DNA from: CAYNTC01 sp964432925
GTDB lineage: Bacteria > Planctomycetota > Phycisphaerae > Sedimentisphaerales > Anaerobacaceae
Assembly: GCA_964432925.1 (NCBI GenBank)
Contig: CAYSPM010000101.1
Span: forward strand, 1-10,185
Length of the DNA: 10,185 nt
Reading direction: 5' to 3'
Below, piece after piece: positions 1 to 6,866 of the stretch. The notes below the pieces were generated by a model. That model was not told where the DNA came from and did no database searches. It worked only from the letters and a program-made list of their open reading frames with translations. The position numbers were made by a program, and so were the translations under genes. Each line of letters starts with the position of its first letter. The stretch's first letter is position 1.

Positions 1-2
1 AT

Positions 3-413
3 GATCCCGGGATAGAGTTTTTGTTCCCATCGGAACGTGAGGTAACGATAGAGCCAGGCGAGTATTTATTGTTGGTTAAGGATTTGGATGTATTTGTGGG
101 CACGTATTTGGTTCCTGTGGATATTCAGGTTTTTGCGTGGGGGGCTGGCCGGTTAGCCAATGGAAGTGAGAAGATACAGTTGAGCAAGCCAGGCGATGTG
201 GATGGGGAGGGCATTCGTCAGTGGATACGCGTGGACCGTGTTGTTTATAGTGATGGCTCACATCATGATGATTTTTCATCTGGAGTAGATCCCTGGCCGG
301 TTGACGCAGATGGCGGAGGTGGTTCATTATCTCGGCTGGAGCCGGCTGACTATGGTAATGACATAATCAACTGGCAGGCGGCTGATCCTTCGCCAGGCTC
401 AGCAAACCCGTAA
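3..413 (+). CDS. C-terminal end of a lamin-tail-domain (LTD) protein, 5' truncated
   Basis: The reading frame is open from the left edge (first full codon at 3) to TAA at 411-413, giving 136 residues of a longer protein. The visible part fits the second half of a lamin tail domain: an F-x-FP step followed by IEPGEYLLLVKD, a central SNGSEKIQLS-like turn (here ANGSEKIQLSKPGD), then a V-D-R-V-x-Y strand, a P-V-D-A-D-G-G-G-x-S-L motif, and an NW...PSPGSANP ending. Such domains commonly sit at the C-terminus of large secreted proteins of Planctomycetota, often beside CotH or other surface modules, and are thought to be beta-sandwich binding units. The catalytic or main part lies outside the window, so the whole-protein function is unknown. 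A TTG at 21 could be misread as a start, but coding continues upstream of it. This is the only plus-strand gene, and it converges with the gene ending at 457. Confidence 0.85.
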   Translation, partial: DPGIEFLFPSEREVTIEPGEYLLLVKDLDVFVGTYLVPVDIQVFAWGAGRLANGSEKIQLSKPGDVDGEGIRQWIRVDRVVYSDGSHHDDFSSGVDPWPVDADGGGGSLSRLEPADYGNDIINWQAADPSPGSANP

Positions 414-456
414 ATCCGTAGCATTCACTATAAGCAAGCTTTCAACACAAAGAGTG

Positions 457-966
457 TCAAGTATTAGATATATCCTGGCTGGGATTTTCTTTTGCTGGGC
501 CGAAGTACATAATAGATATAAGGATCAAGCCTGTCCCAGCCAAGAACAACGCCATTCGGCGACGAGGCTCACTACAACGGATTAACCAGGTAGGTGTTGC
601 TAATTCGGTGGGGTACTGCTGCGTGTGTTCTGTTAAGGCTTTTCTGGCAAAAGTTAATTGCTTTACCATTGCTGTCGGATAAACAGCGTTTGGGTCTTCA
701 GGCTCGGCACCAAACGTTGCAGGAGCGATCCGCCTGACAAGATTGGGGTCTTGCTGTAGTTGCTGTAAGAGTGCATCGTAATCAGCGTTCAGTAGTTCAA
801 GCGTATCCAAAGACGTCTGGGCCTGGTTAAGTAAATCTCTGCTGTGGTAATATCGAATCAGATCAGGGCAAAGTACAGAACTGCCGAGTGCAGCGACGCC
901 GATGCCAAAGAAGACGATAAAAACAGAAACACGGATGACATTTCGTGCCTGCATAGCCCGCAGCAA
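457..966 (-). CDS. Hypothetical protein with two membrane segments, downstream of enolase
   Basis: I do not recognise a family. The 169-residue protein has a hydrophobic segment at about residues 11-32 (VIRVSVFIVFFGIGVAALGSS), a polar helical part at about 42-75 rich in Leu, Gln and Asp that could form a short coiled coil, a middle loop with TFGAEPEDPN, and a second hydrophobic segment at about 137-156. With Arg clusters before each segment, both ends are probably cytoplasmic and the middle about 100 residues extracytoplasmic. The start is uncertain. TTG at 966 has AGGAAG about 4 bases upstream, while ATG at 954 has no close ribosome site and would give 165 residues. It lies 77 bp after enolase on the same strand and may be read from the enolase promoter. 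Its position next to eno recalls FtsB/DivIC-type genes in other bacteria, but the second membrane segment argues against that family. Confidence 0.7.
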   Translation of the reverse strand: MLRAMQARNVIRVSVFIVFFGIGVAALGSSVLCPDLIRYYHSRDLLNQAQTSLDTLELLNADYDALLQQLQQDPNLVRRIAPATFGAEPEDPNAVYPTAMVKQLTFARKALTEHTQQYPTELATPTWLIRCSEPRRRMALFLAGTGLILISIMYFGPAKENPSQDISNT

Positions 967-1043
967 AGTGCTTCCTATGGAACGCCTTAGGCGCTTGCAG
1001 TTGCGGTATTCTCACCTCTATGGAGAATGTCGCGTTTTTTGGT

Positions 1044-2336
1044 TTACCTTTTCTTAAACATGAAACCAGCGTAACGAGCGGCTGATCCAAGTTCTTCGTT
1101 TATTCTGAGCAGTTGATTGTATTTACAGATTCTGTCAGTTCGGCACAGCGAGCCGGTCTTGATCTGGCCAACGCCGGTGGCGACAGCGAGATCAGCGATT
1201 GTGGTATCTTCGGTTTCTCCGCTTCTGTGGCTTATAACGGCGGTCCAACCCGCCCTTCGGGCCATGTTGACCGCCTCGAATGTCTCTGTCAATGTGCCTA
1301 TTTGATTGAGTTTGATCAAAATAGAATTAGCGCAATTGAGTTCTATACCCTTAGTTAGACGTTTGGTATTTGTTACGAAAAGATCATCCCCAACGAGCTG
1401 AACTTTTTCGCCGATTTGCTTGTTCAACTTTGTCCAACCCGCCCAATCATCTTCAGCCAGTCCATCCTCAATTGAGATAACAGGGTATTTATCCACCCAT
1501 TGAGACCAGTGTTTTACCATTGCATCAGATGAGACTTTTTTCTTAGGTTCGGATTTGAAAAATTTGTAGGTTTTTGTCTTGCTGTCGTACATTTCGGTTG
1601 AAGCGGGATCAAGTGCGATTGAGATATCTTTGCCGGGCTTATAGCCGGCCTTTTTAATAGCGGTCATAACCACTTCCAGGGCTTCTTCGTTGGTTTTGAG
1701 CATGGGTGCGAATCCACCCTCATCTCCAACTGATGTAGCGTAGCCCTTCTGAGCCAAAACCTTTTTCAATGTGTGGAACACTTCTGCTCCCATTTGCAGG
1801 GCCTGTGGAAAGTCCTTGGCGCCGGTCGGCATAATCATAAATTCCTGGAAATCGACGTTGTTGTCTGCATGTTTTCCTCCGTTGATGATGTTCATCATAG
1901 GCACCGGAACGATATTAGCGTTGCAGCCCCCCAAATAGCGATATAAGGGCAGATTTGCTGATTCTGCTGCTGCCTTGGCCACAGCCAGTGAGACGCCCAA
2001 TATGGCATTTGCGCCGAGCTTGGCTTTGTTGGCTGTGCCATCCAGCCCGATCATTAACCAGTCAAGTTCTTCCTGGGCTGAAGCATCCATACCTAAAACT
2101 TCAGGGGCGATGATTTCATTTACGTTCTTTACGGCCCCGGCGACGCCCTTACCCATGTAGCGTTTTGCCCTTGTATCACGAAGCTCGATTGCTTCGTAGG
2201 CACCGGTACTGGCTCCGGAAGGCACCGCTGCTCTGCCGAATGAACCATCCTCAAGCAAAACGTCCACTTCAACGGTGGGATTTCCACGCGAATCAAGTAT
2301 CTCACGTGCGGTGACATCAACTATCGTAGTGAACAT
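1044..2336 (-). CDS. eno: Enolase (phosphopyruvate hydratase)
   Basis: Enolase converts 2-phosphoglycerate to phosphoenolpyruvate in glycolysis and gluconeogenesis; it is cytosolic and Mg-dependent. The 430-residue length is normal. Visible family motifs are EILDSRGNPTVEV near residues 12-24, the SGASTG loop at 40-45, GANAILGVSLA at 108-118, and INGGKHADN at 151-159. Catalytic and metal residues are all in place by motif: E206 in GDEGGF, metal ligands D243 (ALDPAS), E290 (SIEDGL) and D317 (GDD), K342 in IKLNQIGT, H370 in SHRSGET, and K393 in IKTGS. The last signature reads GSLCRTDRICKYNQ, with Cys where many enolases have Ser or Ala; this is unlikely to matter. The start is ATG, with AAGGA about 6 bases upstream. 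A predicted promoter lies at 2402-2430, and the two-TM hypothetical gene follows downstream. Confidence 0.98.
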   Translation of the reverse strand: MFTTIVDVTAREILDSRGNPTVEVDVLLEDGSFGRAAVPSGASTGAYEAIELRDTRAKRYMGKGVAGAVKNVNEIIAPEVLGMDASAQEELDWLMIGLDGTANKAKLGANAILGVSLAVAKAAAESANLPLYRYLGGCNANIVPVPMMNIINGGKHADNNVDFQEFMIMPTGAKDFPQALQMGAEVFHTLKKVLAQKGYATSVGDEGGFAPMLKTNEEALEVVMTAIKKAGYKPGKDISIALDPASTEMYDSKTKTYKFFKSEPKKKVSSDAMVKHWSQWVDKYPVISIEDGLAEDDWAGWTKLNKQIGEKVQLVGDDLFVTNTKRLTKGIELNCANSILIKLNQIGTLTETFEAVNMARRAGWTAVISHRSGETEDTTIADLAVATGVGQIKTGSLCRTDRICKYNQLLRINEELGSAARYAGFMFKKR

Positions 2337-2401
2337 TTCCTGTCCTTTCCTTATGTGCTGTGGCGGAATTTCATTTTTTGTTATTTTTTTGCGTGCACGA
2401 G

Positions 2402-2430
2402 AGATTACCCGCTTTCAATCGCTTCGTCAA
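2402..2430 (-). promoter_or_regulatory. Predicted sigma-70-type promoter of enolase
   Basis: On the minus strand TTGACG (2430-2425) is followed by a 17-base spacer and TAATCT (2407-2402). The -35 box matches consensus at five of six positions. The -10 box keeps only T1, A2 and T6. The expected transcription start is near 2395, giving a leader of about 60 nt before the enolase ATG. The box lies in the 201-bp gap between the DUF488 gene and eno, which is otherwise without a recognisable feature. It was found by eye and is unverified. Confidence 0.5.
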
Positions 2431-2537
2431 GGCCAGCCGACACTTTTTCTGTATGGTTACAGCCATCGGCCTACACACCGCGTGCATCATAATAACCTTC
2501 GCGCAAATCAGCCACAAATGCTCCACTAAAGCCAACG

Positions 2538-3155
2538 CTAAAAAGCATCCATTGTATGACGTTGCTCAGTCGAAAGTTCAAGGAAACTCATCTGTATGTT
2601 GTTGTGCTCTGGCTGCGGATAGACGACCCAGCTTTTATTGGTGACGACTGCGGAGGGAGTCAGCTTATGGTTTGCTACTTGGCCGGTTTCAATTATATGG
2701 CCTACTTCTACACCTTGAGCGGTTAGGTAATCGCTTAGAAGTCTGCGGTGGCACTTCCAATAGAATCTCTCTGCGCAGAGAATAGCGGTGCGCGCATTTG
2801 CTGCGGTTGTAATCAGTTTTTCAGCGGCGTCACAGAATTCGTCTGTGTTCATGTAGTCTGCGTAATTTCGAAAGCCTAAACTTTTAAGGGCTGTATTTGG
2901 TGATTTGTTATTTTTTGTGCCCTGTCTTCGGCCGCCTAAGGTCTCCAACCAGATATACTTGATTGCCTCTTTTTCTAAAAGGCTCTTGAGAGTCTCGCCG
3001 TTGAAATGAGAAAATTTTCGTGAGCTTGGATAGCGACGCACATCAGCCACGACTTCGATAGCGAATCCCTGCAAAAGAGACGAGAACTCTTCAAATGAGC
3101 GATTGGAATGTCCTATGGTGAATATTTGCAATTTTGTTTCGGAGTCAGTTTTCAT
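2538..3155 (-). CDS. DUF488 family protein
   Basis: The 205-residue protein shows the DUF488 pattern in order: TIGHSNRS at 13-20, DVRRYPSSR at 38-46, LGG at 73-75, FRNYADYM at 95-102, an LCAE motif at 126-129, CHRRLL at 135-140 and GHI at 152-154. The conserved Arg, Cys and His residues suggest a nucleotide- or nucleic-acid-related role, but the family has no firmly established biochemical function, so I give none. Residues from about 160 onward extend past the last common motif and are not recognised. The ATG start at 3155 has only a weak purine-rich upstream sequence. A predicted promoter at 3191-3220 implies it can be expressed apart from the symporter operon that ends 79 bp upstream, although readthrough is possible because no terminator is visible. 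Confidence 0.9.
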   Translation of the reverse strand: MKTDSETKLQIFTIGHSNRSFEEFSSLLQGFAIEVVADVRRYPSSRKFSHFNGETLKSLLEKEAIKYIWLETLGGRRQGTKNNKSPNTALKSLGFRNYADYMNTDEFCDAAEKLITTAANARTAILCAERFYWKCHRRLLSDYLTAQGVEVGHIIETGQVANHKLTPSAVVTNKSWVVYPQPEHNNIQMSFLELSTEQRHTMDAF

Positions 3156-3190
3156 AAGGCTATCTCAAGGATTCCAGACGTATCGACAAT

Positions 3191-3220
3191 ACTATAGTGC
3201 TAATTATTTGTCTGGTTCAA
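3191..3220 (-). promoter_or_regulatory. Predicted promoter of the DUF488 gene
   Basis: On the minus strand TTGAAC (3220-3215) and TATAGT (3196-3191) are separated by 18 bases. The -35 matches four of six and the -10 five of six consensus positions. The expected start near 3184 gives a leader of about 30 nt before the ATG at 3155. It lies between the stop of the small membrane peptide (3235) and the DUF488 start. It was found by eye only. Confidence 0.45.
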
Positions 3221-3234
3221 ACGTGGGTACGTCT

Positions 3235-3390
3235 TTAGCACCTGACTTCTGCTTTGCCTTCCGCATTCTGCGGTGGATGCATTGATCTCTGTTCGGTTAT
3301 AGCGATTATAAGAGCGATGGATACCCAAATACCGCTGGTAATAACCCCAAAAGCGGCAACTACTATAATAATCAATAATATCGTTATCAT
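3235..3390 (-). CDS. Small membrane peptide coupled to the symporter (putative accessory subunit)
   Basis: This 51-codon ORF starts with an ATG that overlaps the symporter stop as ATGA (3387-3390). It has an AAGGAG ribosome site (3404-3399) 8 bases upstream, inside the symporter's last codons. The product begins MITILLIIIVVAAFGVITS and continues GIWVSIALIIAI, giving one long or two short membrane helices over residues 2-31. A polar, Pro-containing tail ends at Cys51. Tiny one-helix partners encoded directly after sodium symporter genes are known (for example MetS after MetP, and the 'symporter small accessory protein' families). Position, coupling and composition fit that role, but I cannot assign it to a named family. 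It is easily missed in annotation because of its length; overlapping longer frames in this stretch lack such signals. Confidence 0.7.
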   Translation of the reverse strand: MITILLIIIVVAAFGVITSGIWVSIALIIAITEQRSMHPPQNAEGKAEVRC

Positions 3391-4811
3391 TCTTTATGCT
3401 CCTTGCTGGGTTGTCCCAGCAAATAGCCGAACACGTATGCCAACAGTGCTGCGACAAGTGCTACAAGGATAGCGGGTACGTGGGTTACCGACGGAAAAAC
3501 GAACTGCAGTAGGATGGCAACAATTGAACCCGTAATCATTGACAGGATTCCAGCCAGTGGACATGGACGCCTTACCCACAAACCAATTACAAGAGCGGGC
3601 AGGATAGCTGGAGCCCAAATTGTATAGCAGTCAAGCAGGCCGGCGATGATGCTGGGAACGACAACAGCACCTGCTGCGGCGATGGCTGCGATGGCAATAG
3701 TGGCGAAGCGGCCTGTATTCAGAGCAGCACTATCCGGTAAGGCAACGAAAGGCTTAACGACATCTTCTGTAAATGCTACGGCGCCTGCATTTAATAGTGA
3801 ATCCAGGCTGGACATAACAATTGATACTAAGACGACCAACAGAAGTACGTAGCCTTCAGGTGGCATGGTCGCCTTTACCAAGTTCAGCAGGACATGGTCT
3901 TCGTGTGAATCGGCTGCAATGACACCACGAGCTGAAAGGCCGAGCGCAATCATAACTATAAACCAGGCTATGCTGAATAGACCAGCCAGCACAAAGCCAT
4001 TGCGTGACACACGTGTTGTCTTGGATGCCAATGCTCGATTCGCATAAGGGGGAATGAGCGTTTCACCGAGTAAAAAAGCTGTTATCAGTCCAACTACCTC
4101 AACAAGTGACATCGATTGGAAGCCACTTCTGGTGGCTGTCGATGCTTGTTTGGCAAGTTCGGTTACTCCGCCATCGAGATGAAATAATAATACAAATAGC
4201 AGTATGATAGGCAGCAGTATTGCAAACGTGGTGAATTGGAAGGCATCGGTTATTACACTTGCCCGCAATCCTCCAAATGTTGTATATAGAGCTGTTATAG
4301 CAACAATCATGACAACGGCAATCCAGTTCGGTAAGCCGAATGTATCGCTCAGCACAAGCCCGCCTGCATGGGCCATAACCGTTGCAAAGCCGGCGCACAG
4401 GCCTACGGAAATAATCCCAGCAAGTATCTGACACTTTGAGTCGTACTTTTGGCCAATAACATCACCCAATGTGTGGCAGTTTTTAAGAGCTCTTAGTCTG
4501 GGGGCAACAAATAGACCAACCAGGACATTCTGAAGTGAGTAGGCCAGGCCTATGGCTAAGAAAAGAAAACCCGTTTTGAATCCCTTGCCTACGAAGCCGA
4601 TGGAAAAAGCCGGCCCAACGTAGGTGGCGGCGAGGCTACCAAAGACCATGGGAAGGGTCAATGTGCGTCCAGCCAGTGAGAATTCTTCAAATGCACGGGC
4701 TGTGCGAGCGCGTACTGCAATAAAGGTAAGCGTTACTAAGTAACCTGTCACAACCAGCACGGATAAGATTGTATGCACAGCTCGATCCCAATCTGATTCT
4801 CTATAGACCAA
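3387..4811 (-). CDS. Sodium:solute symporter (SSS family)
   Basis: This is a multi-pass inner-membrane transporter that couples Na+ to uptake of an organic solute; the substrate cannot be read from sequence. The 474 residues contain about 12-13 hydrophobic segments. SSS landmarks are the first helix followed by FEEFSLAGRTL (41-51), the unwound helix GSLAATYVGPAFSIGF (58-73), VITDAFQ (186-192), and IVMSSLDSLLNAG (331-343), whose paired Ser residues occupy the usual Na2-site position in the eighth core helix, followed by FTEDVVKP. The start is uncertain: TTG at 4811 gives the full length but lacks a clear ribosome site, and GTG at 4778, just before the first helix, is an alternative. The gene lies 35 bp after the editing-domain-like gene and overlaps the small membrane peptide by ATGA, so it belongs to the sigma-factor operon. 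Confidence 0.93.
   Translation of the reverse strand: MVYRESDWDRAVHTILSVLVVTGYLVTLTFIAVRARTARAFEEFSLAGRTLTLPMVFGSLAATYVGPAFSIGFVGKGFKTGFLFLAIGLAYSLQNVLVGLFVAPRLRALKNCHTLGDVIGQKYDSKCQILAGIISVGLCAGFATVMAHAGGLVLSDTFGLPNWIAVVMIVAITALYTTFGGLRASVITDAFQFTTFAILLPIILLFVLLFHLDGGVTELAKQASTATRSGFQSMSLVEVVGLITAFLLGETLIPPYANRALASKTTRVSRNGFVLAGLFSIAWFIVMIALGLSARGVIAADSHEDHVLLNLVKATMPPEGYVLLLVVLVSIVMSSLDSLLNAGAVAFTEDVVKPFVALPDSAALNTGRFATIAIAAIAAAGAVVVPSIIAGLLDCYTIWAPAILPALVIGLWVRRPCPLAGILSMITGSIVAILLQFVFPSVTHVPAILVALVAALLAYVFGYLLGQPSKEHKE
3405..3420 (-). promoter_or_regulatory. Hairpin directly upstream of the coupled ribosome site
   Basis: GCTGGG (3420-3415) and CCCAGC (3410-3405) form a perfect 6-bp GC-rich stem with a 4-base loop, ACAA. 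The stem sits in the last codons of the symporter and abuts the AAGGAG site for the small membrane peptide. It is not followed by a T-run, so it is not a simple terminator. A role in tuning re-initiation or coupling is inference. Confidence 0.35.
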
Positions 4812-4846
4812 GTACCAGGACCGACTCAGGGAGTGAATCTCGATAT

Positions 4847-5926
4847 CTACTGAGATTTATCCTGGTACATTTCTTCTTCCAGTTCGCTAATCGTAGCATT
4901 TAGCTCAGCCTCGGTACGAATCCATCCAAAGCGTGCATCAACAAGAAAAGTGCGGTACCACTGAATCAGATTCTTTGCGAATTCGTCGTCTTTGCAGTAG
5001 ATTCCGAATGATATTTCACCTGCGTGGGATCCCGCTTTTCGGGGAATCTGTGGGAAAGCCAGAAGAACCGCTGTCCTGGTTAGCAGGAACTCAAGGTCGG
5101 AGACTTTACTGTTGTAAATTCGCAGCCTGCCGGACTCAATTGCCTTGGGGTATTTACGGAACAGAAAACGCGCAGCGTTGGAGAACCCAGGTACGCTCAG
5201 GTTCAGCGCTCGGTGCACTCTGACATCACTGTAATTCTCTACGATTTCGTACAAGGTACTGAGATAATCATCTATTGGCTGCCTTTCGCCTTCAAATAAC
5301 ATGCAAGTCCAAAGCTCGCTGTGGCCGGCACTATCAAGCTGATCCTGAAGCATCTTTTTTGCGACGTTATAGGTTTCTCTTCGACTGCCCAGCACTTTCA
5401 ATTGCCGTTGAGTTAAGACCTTGGCCCAGTCAGGCATATCTGCCGGTAATGATTCGGGCGGGCATACACCAAGGCGGGTCAGGAGCCTTAAAAATTGCTT
5501 CTCCTGTGAGCCGTAGAATCGCCTACCGACGACACTGCCTACATTGCCGTTACATTCCATGCCGTATTGCTTATGATAGCCAAAGGATAACCGGTGTACT
5601 TCATAGCCTTCGGCGATAAGCATTTTTTCTAACTCAGTAATTAAAAAAGCAGCTTGTTGTTCAGGTGCTCTGTCGATTGATAGATGAACGTTTGGGCAGA
5701 GAACGATGGGCCTTTTGCCAATCAGCTCTGATAATGCAGCAAACTCCTGGGCAGCTTGCTGCAATTCCTGTCTGTCGTCATACAGCTCCATGCATACAAA
5801 GACGACGAGCACGTTCCTGAAAACCATCTTTGGTTGTTGCGGCGAGATGGTTGAGGGGTCTATTCGTGAGGATGCTTCTTTGTCCTCGAAATAGCACGAA
5901 GAACATTGGTAACAATCCAAGATCAT
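4847..5926 (-). CDS. Threonyl-tRNA synthetase editing-domain-like protein with unrecognised C-terminal half
   Basis: Residues 1-138 match, by eye, the D-tyrosyl-deacylase-like editing domain found at the N-terminus of archaeal threonyl-tRNA synthetases, where it removes mischarged Ser. Matches are a first strand, the NVLVVFVCMEL strand (38-47), IVLCPNVHLS (74-83), a long helix, and VHRLSFGYHKQ (110-120) followed by CNGN (125-128). Archaeal proteins usually read FGWYK...CKGHPLSE here. The HLS and Lys of the active site remain, but Tyr before Lys is His118, and the KGH and later Glu positions are changed, so deacylation may be lost or altered. The N-terminus carries C5-x2-C8-x2-C11. Residues 150-359 are unrecognised; the alternating strands around RLRIYNS, AVLLAFP and EISFGIYCKDDEFAKNLIQWY weakly recall phospholipase-D-like folds without HKD motifs. 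ATG at 5926 overlaps the upstream stop (ATGA), which supports this start over Met34. Confidence 0.65.
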   Translation of the reverse strand: MILDCYQCSSCYFEDKEASSRIDPSTISPQQPKMVFRNVLVVFVCMELYDDRQELQQAAQEFAALSELIGKRPIVLCPNVHLSIDRAPEQQAAFLITELEKMLIAEGYEVHRLSFGYHKQYGMECNGNVGSVVGRRFYGSQEKQFLRLLTRLGVCPPESLPADMPDWAKVLTQRQLKVLGSRRETYNVAKKMLQDQLDSAGHSELWTCMLFEGERQPIDDYLSTLYEIVENYSDVRVHRALNLSVPGFSNAARFLFRKYPKAIESGRLRIYNSKVSDLEFLLTRTAVLLAFPQIPRKAGSHAGEISFGIYCKDDEFAKNLIQWYRTFLVDARFGWIRTEAELNATISELEEEMYQDKSQ

Positions 5927-6264
5927 ATCGATTTCTCAGTTTTGTCCTCCGGTTTAACTATGGGCTTTGCTCGCGAATTGCGTTTGCTGCGTGGCGAAGC
6001 TTTAGCCTTTCTTAATCGTGATGCTATTTCCGCATCGACACGGGATATGAACAGGCTCACATCCGGAGTGGGAGCTCTGTCGGCGAATCCTATGCCGTTG
6101 AGTGTTCGTACCATCTCTGCGGCATCAAAGAATTCCTGCGACGAGGAAATGCTTTTGGCTTCCTGACGTGTGATGGATTTAAGAAAAGTTGGTATGCAGC
6201 CATCACGCAGCGTTCCTGCATAGTCAACCAGTAGCTCCTGGATTTCTCTATTTGCATCAGGCAT
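5923..6264 (-). CDS. Hypothetical soluble protein, possible cytosolic regulator of the adjacent sigma factor
   Basis: I do not recognise a family. The 113-residue protein has an acidic to neutral helical part (1-85) and a basic tail rich in Lys, Arg, Ser and Pro (86-107). It has a single Cys (C23), no zinc-binding HxxxCxxC motif, no membrane segment and no signal peptide. The stretch ADRAPTPDVSLFISRVDAEI (61-80) resembles in spacing the Pro-containing linker plus helix often seen after the N-terminal domain of anti-sigma factors. It is encoded directly after the sigma factor, with a 29-bp gap and a good AGGAG site 9 bases before ATG, and its TGA overlaps the next gene's ATG. Position suggests a soluble sigma-binding partner. 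That role is inference; a nucleic-acid-binding role for the basic tail is equally possible. Confidence 0.7.
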   Translation of the reverse strand: MPDANREIQELLVDYAGTLRDGCIPTFLKSITRQEAKSISSSQEFFDAAEMVRTLNGIGFADRAPTPDVSLFISRVDAEIASRLRKAKASPRSKRNSRAKPIVKPEDKTEKSI

Positions 6265-6273
6265 TGTTTTATG

Positions 6274-6278
6274 CTCCT
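6274..6278 (-). promoter_or_regulatory. Ribosome binding site of the 113-residue gene
   Basis: AGGAG lies 9 bases before the ATG at 6264. The wider string AGGAGCATAAA recurs before the small membrane peptide at 3390, the only other gene in this operon with a strong site. The remaining genes rely on overlap or weak sites. Confidence 0.6.
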
Positions 6279-6293
6279 CTCAGAAGAAGGCGG

Positions 6294-6866
6294 TTAGCCT
6301 TCGTGACAGTAATCGTTCAACATTTTTCTAAGTTTCAATATAGTTCGAAATTCGAGCATCTTTACTGCTCCAACGGTGGTCTTGAGCTCATTTGCTATAA
6401 CCCTGTTGGAAAGACCATCCATCCAGAGTTCTATTGCTTTTCGTTCTCTTGCCTTGAGCTTAGCTAACAGCCGGTGCAGTATCTGATGAAGTTCCGACTG
6501 AGATATCTGGTCAAGGATGCCGAGGTCTGGGGCTACAAGGTTCTGCAAATCCTGTTGAGACAAACTCAGATTCCGGTTCATCCTCCTGTAGACTTCTCTT
6601 AGGCGCTTCCGCATGTAGTAAAGATATACAGTCCTCAACAGCTCTTTCTCGTTAGTGACATCCCACAAGTGGCCAGGCTGCTGCCATATATCGGCATACA
6701 CATCCGCCAAGACATCTTCGCACTCCACCTCATTGCCGAGATAGCGGTACAAGCACCTGATGAACATTTCAAAAGTTGCCCGTACAAAAGGCTCCATCGC
6801 ACGACGACGTCGTTCAGCATCAGTGGCTGTAAGTCCCTTCAGAGCGTTTTGTAGTTTCTTGTTCAT
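6294..6866 (-). CDS. ECF-like RNA polymerase sigma factor
   Basis: The 190-residue product has the two-domain layout of sigma-70 family group 4 factors. Region 2 covers about residues 22-97, with ECEDVLADVYADIWQQP at 48-64 (core-binding region 2.2) and LRTVYLYYMRKRLREVYRR at 77-95 (the -10 recognition helix). A linker at 98-125 follows. Region 4 covers about 127-182, with LKARERKAIELWMDGLS and a helix-turn-helix at about 152-175 ending in VGAVKMLEFRTILKLRKML. It should direct polymerase to a specific promoter set, and could control its own operon. Start: ATG at 6866, with only a weak GGGTA before it. The next gene begins 29 bp after its stop and may encode its regulator. No membrane anti-sigma factor is visible in the window. 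Confidence 0.88.
   Translation of the reverse strand: MNKKLQNALKGLTATDAERRRRAMEPFVRATFEMFIRCLYRYLGNEVECEDVLADVYADIWQQPGHLWDVTNEKELLRTVYLYYMRKRLREVYRRMNRNLSLSQQDLQNLVAPDLGILDQISQSELHQILHRLLAKLKARERKAIELWMDGLSNRVIANELKTTVGAVKMLEFRTILKLRKMLNDYCHEG

Noticed and set aside
457..966. Calling the eno neighbour FtsB/DivIC
   Set aside because: The protein has a second C-terminal membrane segment and lacks a clear FtsB-like pattern; the gene position alone is not enough.
2275..2644. Two plus-strand frames over the eno/DUF488 gap
   Set aside because: They overlap two well-supported minus-strand genes and the eno promoter, with no motif or ribosome site.
3200..3472. Frames of 85 codons (minus) and 72 codons (plus) around the symporter end
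   Set aside because: They overlap the symporter end and the 51-codon ORF; the latter has the ATGA overlap, ribosome site and hydrophobic helix, while these lack signals.
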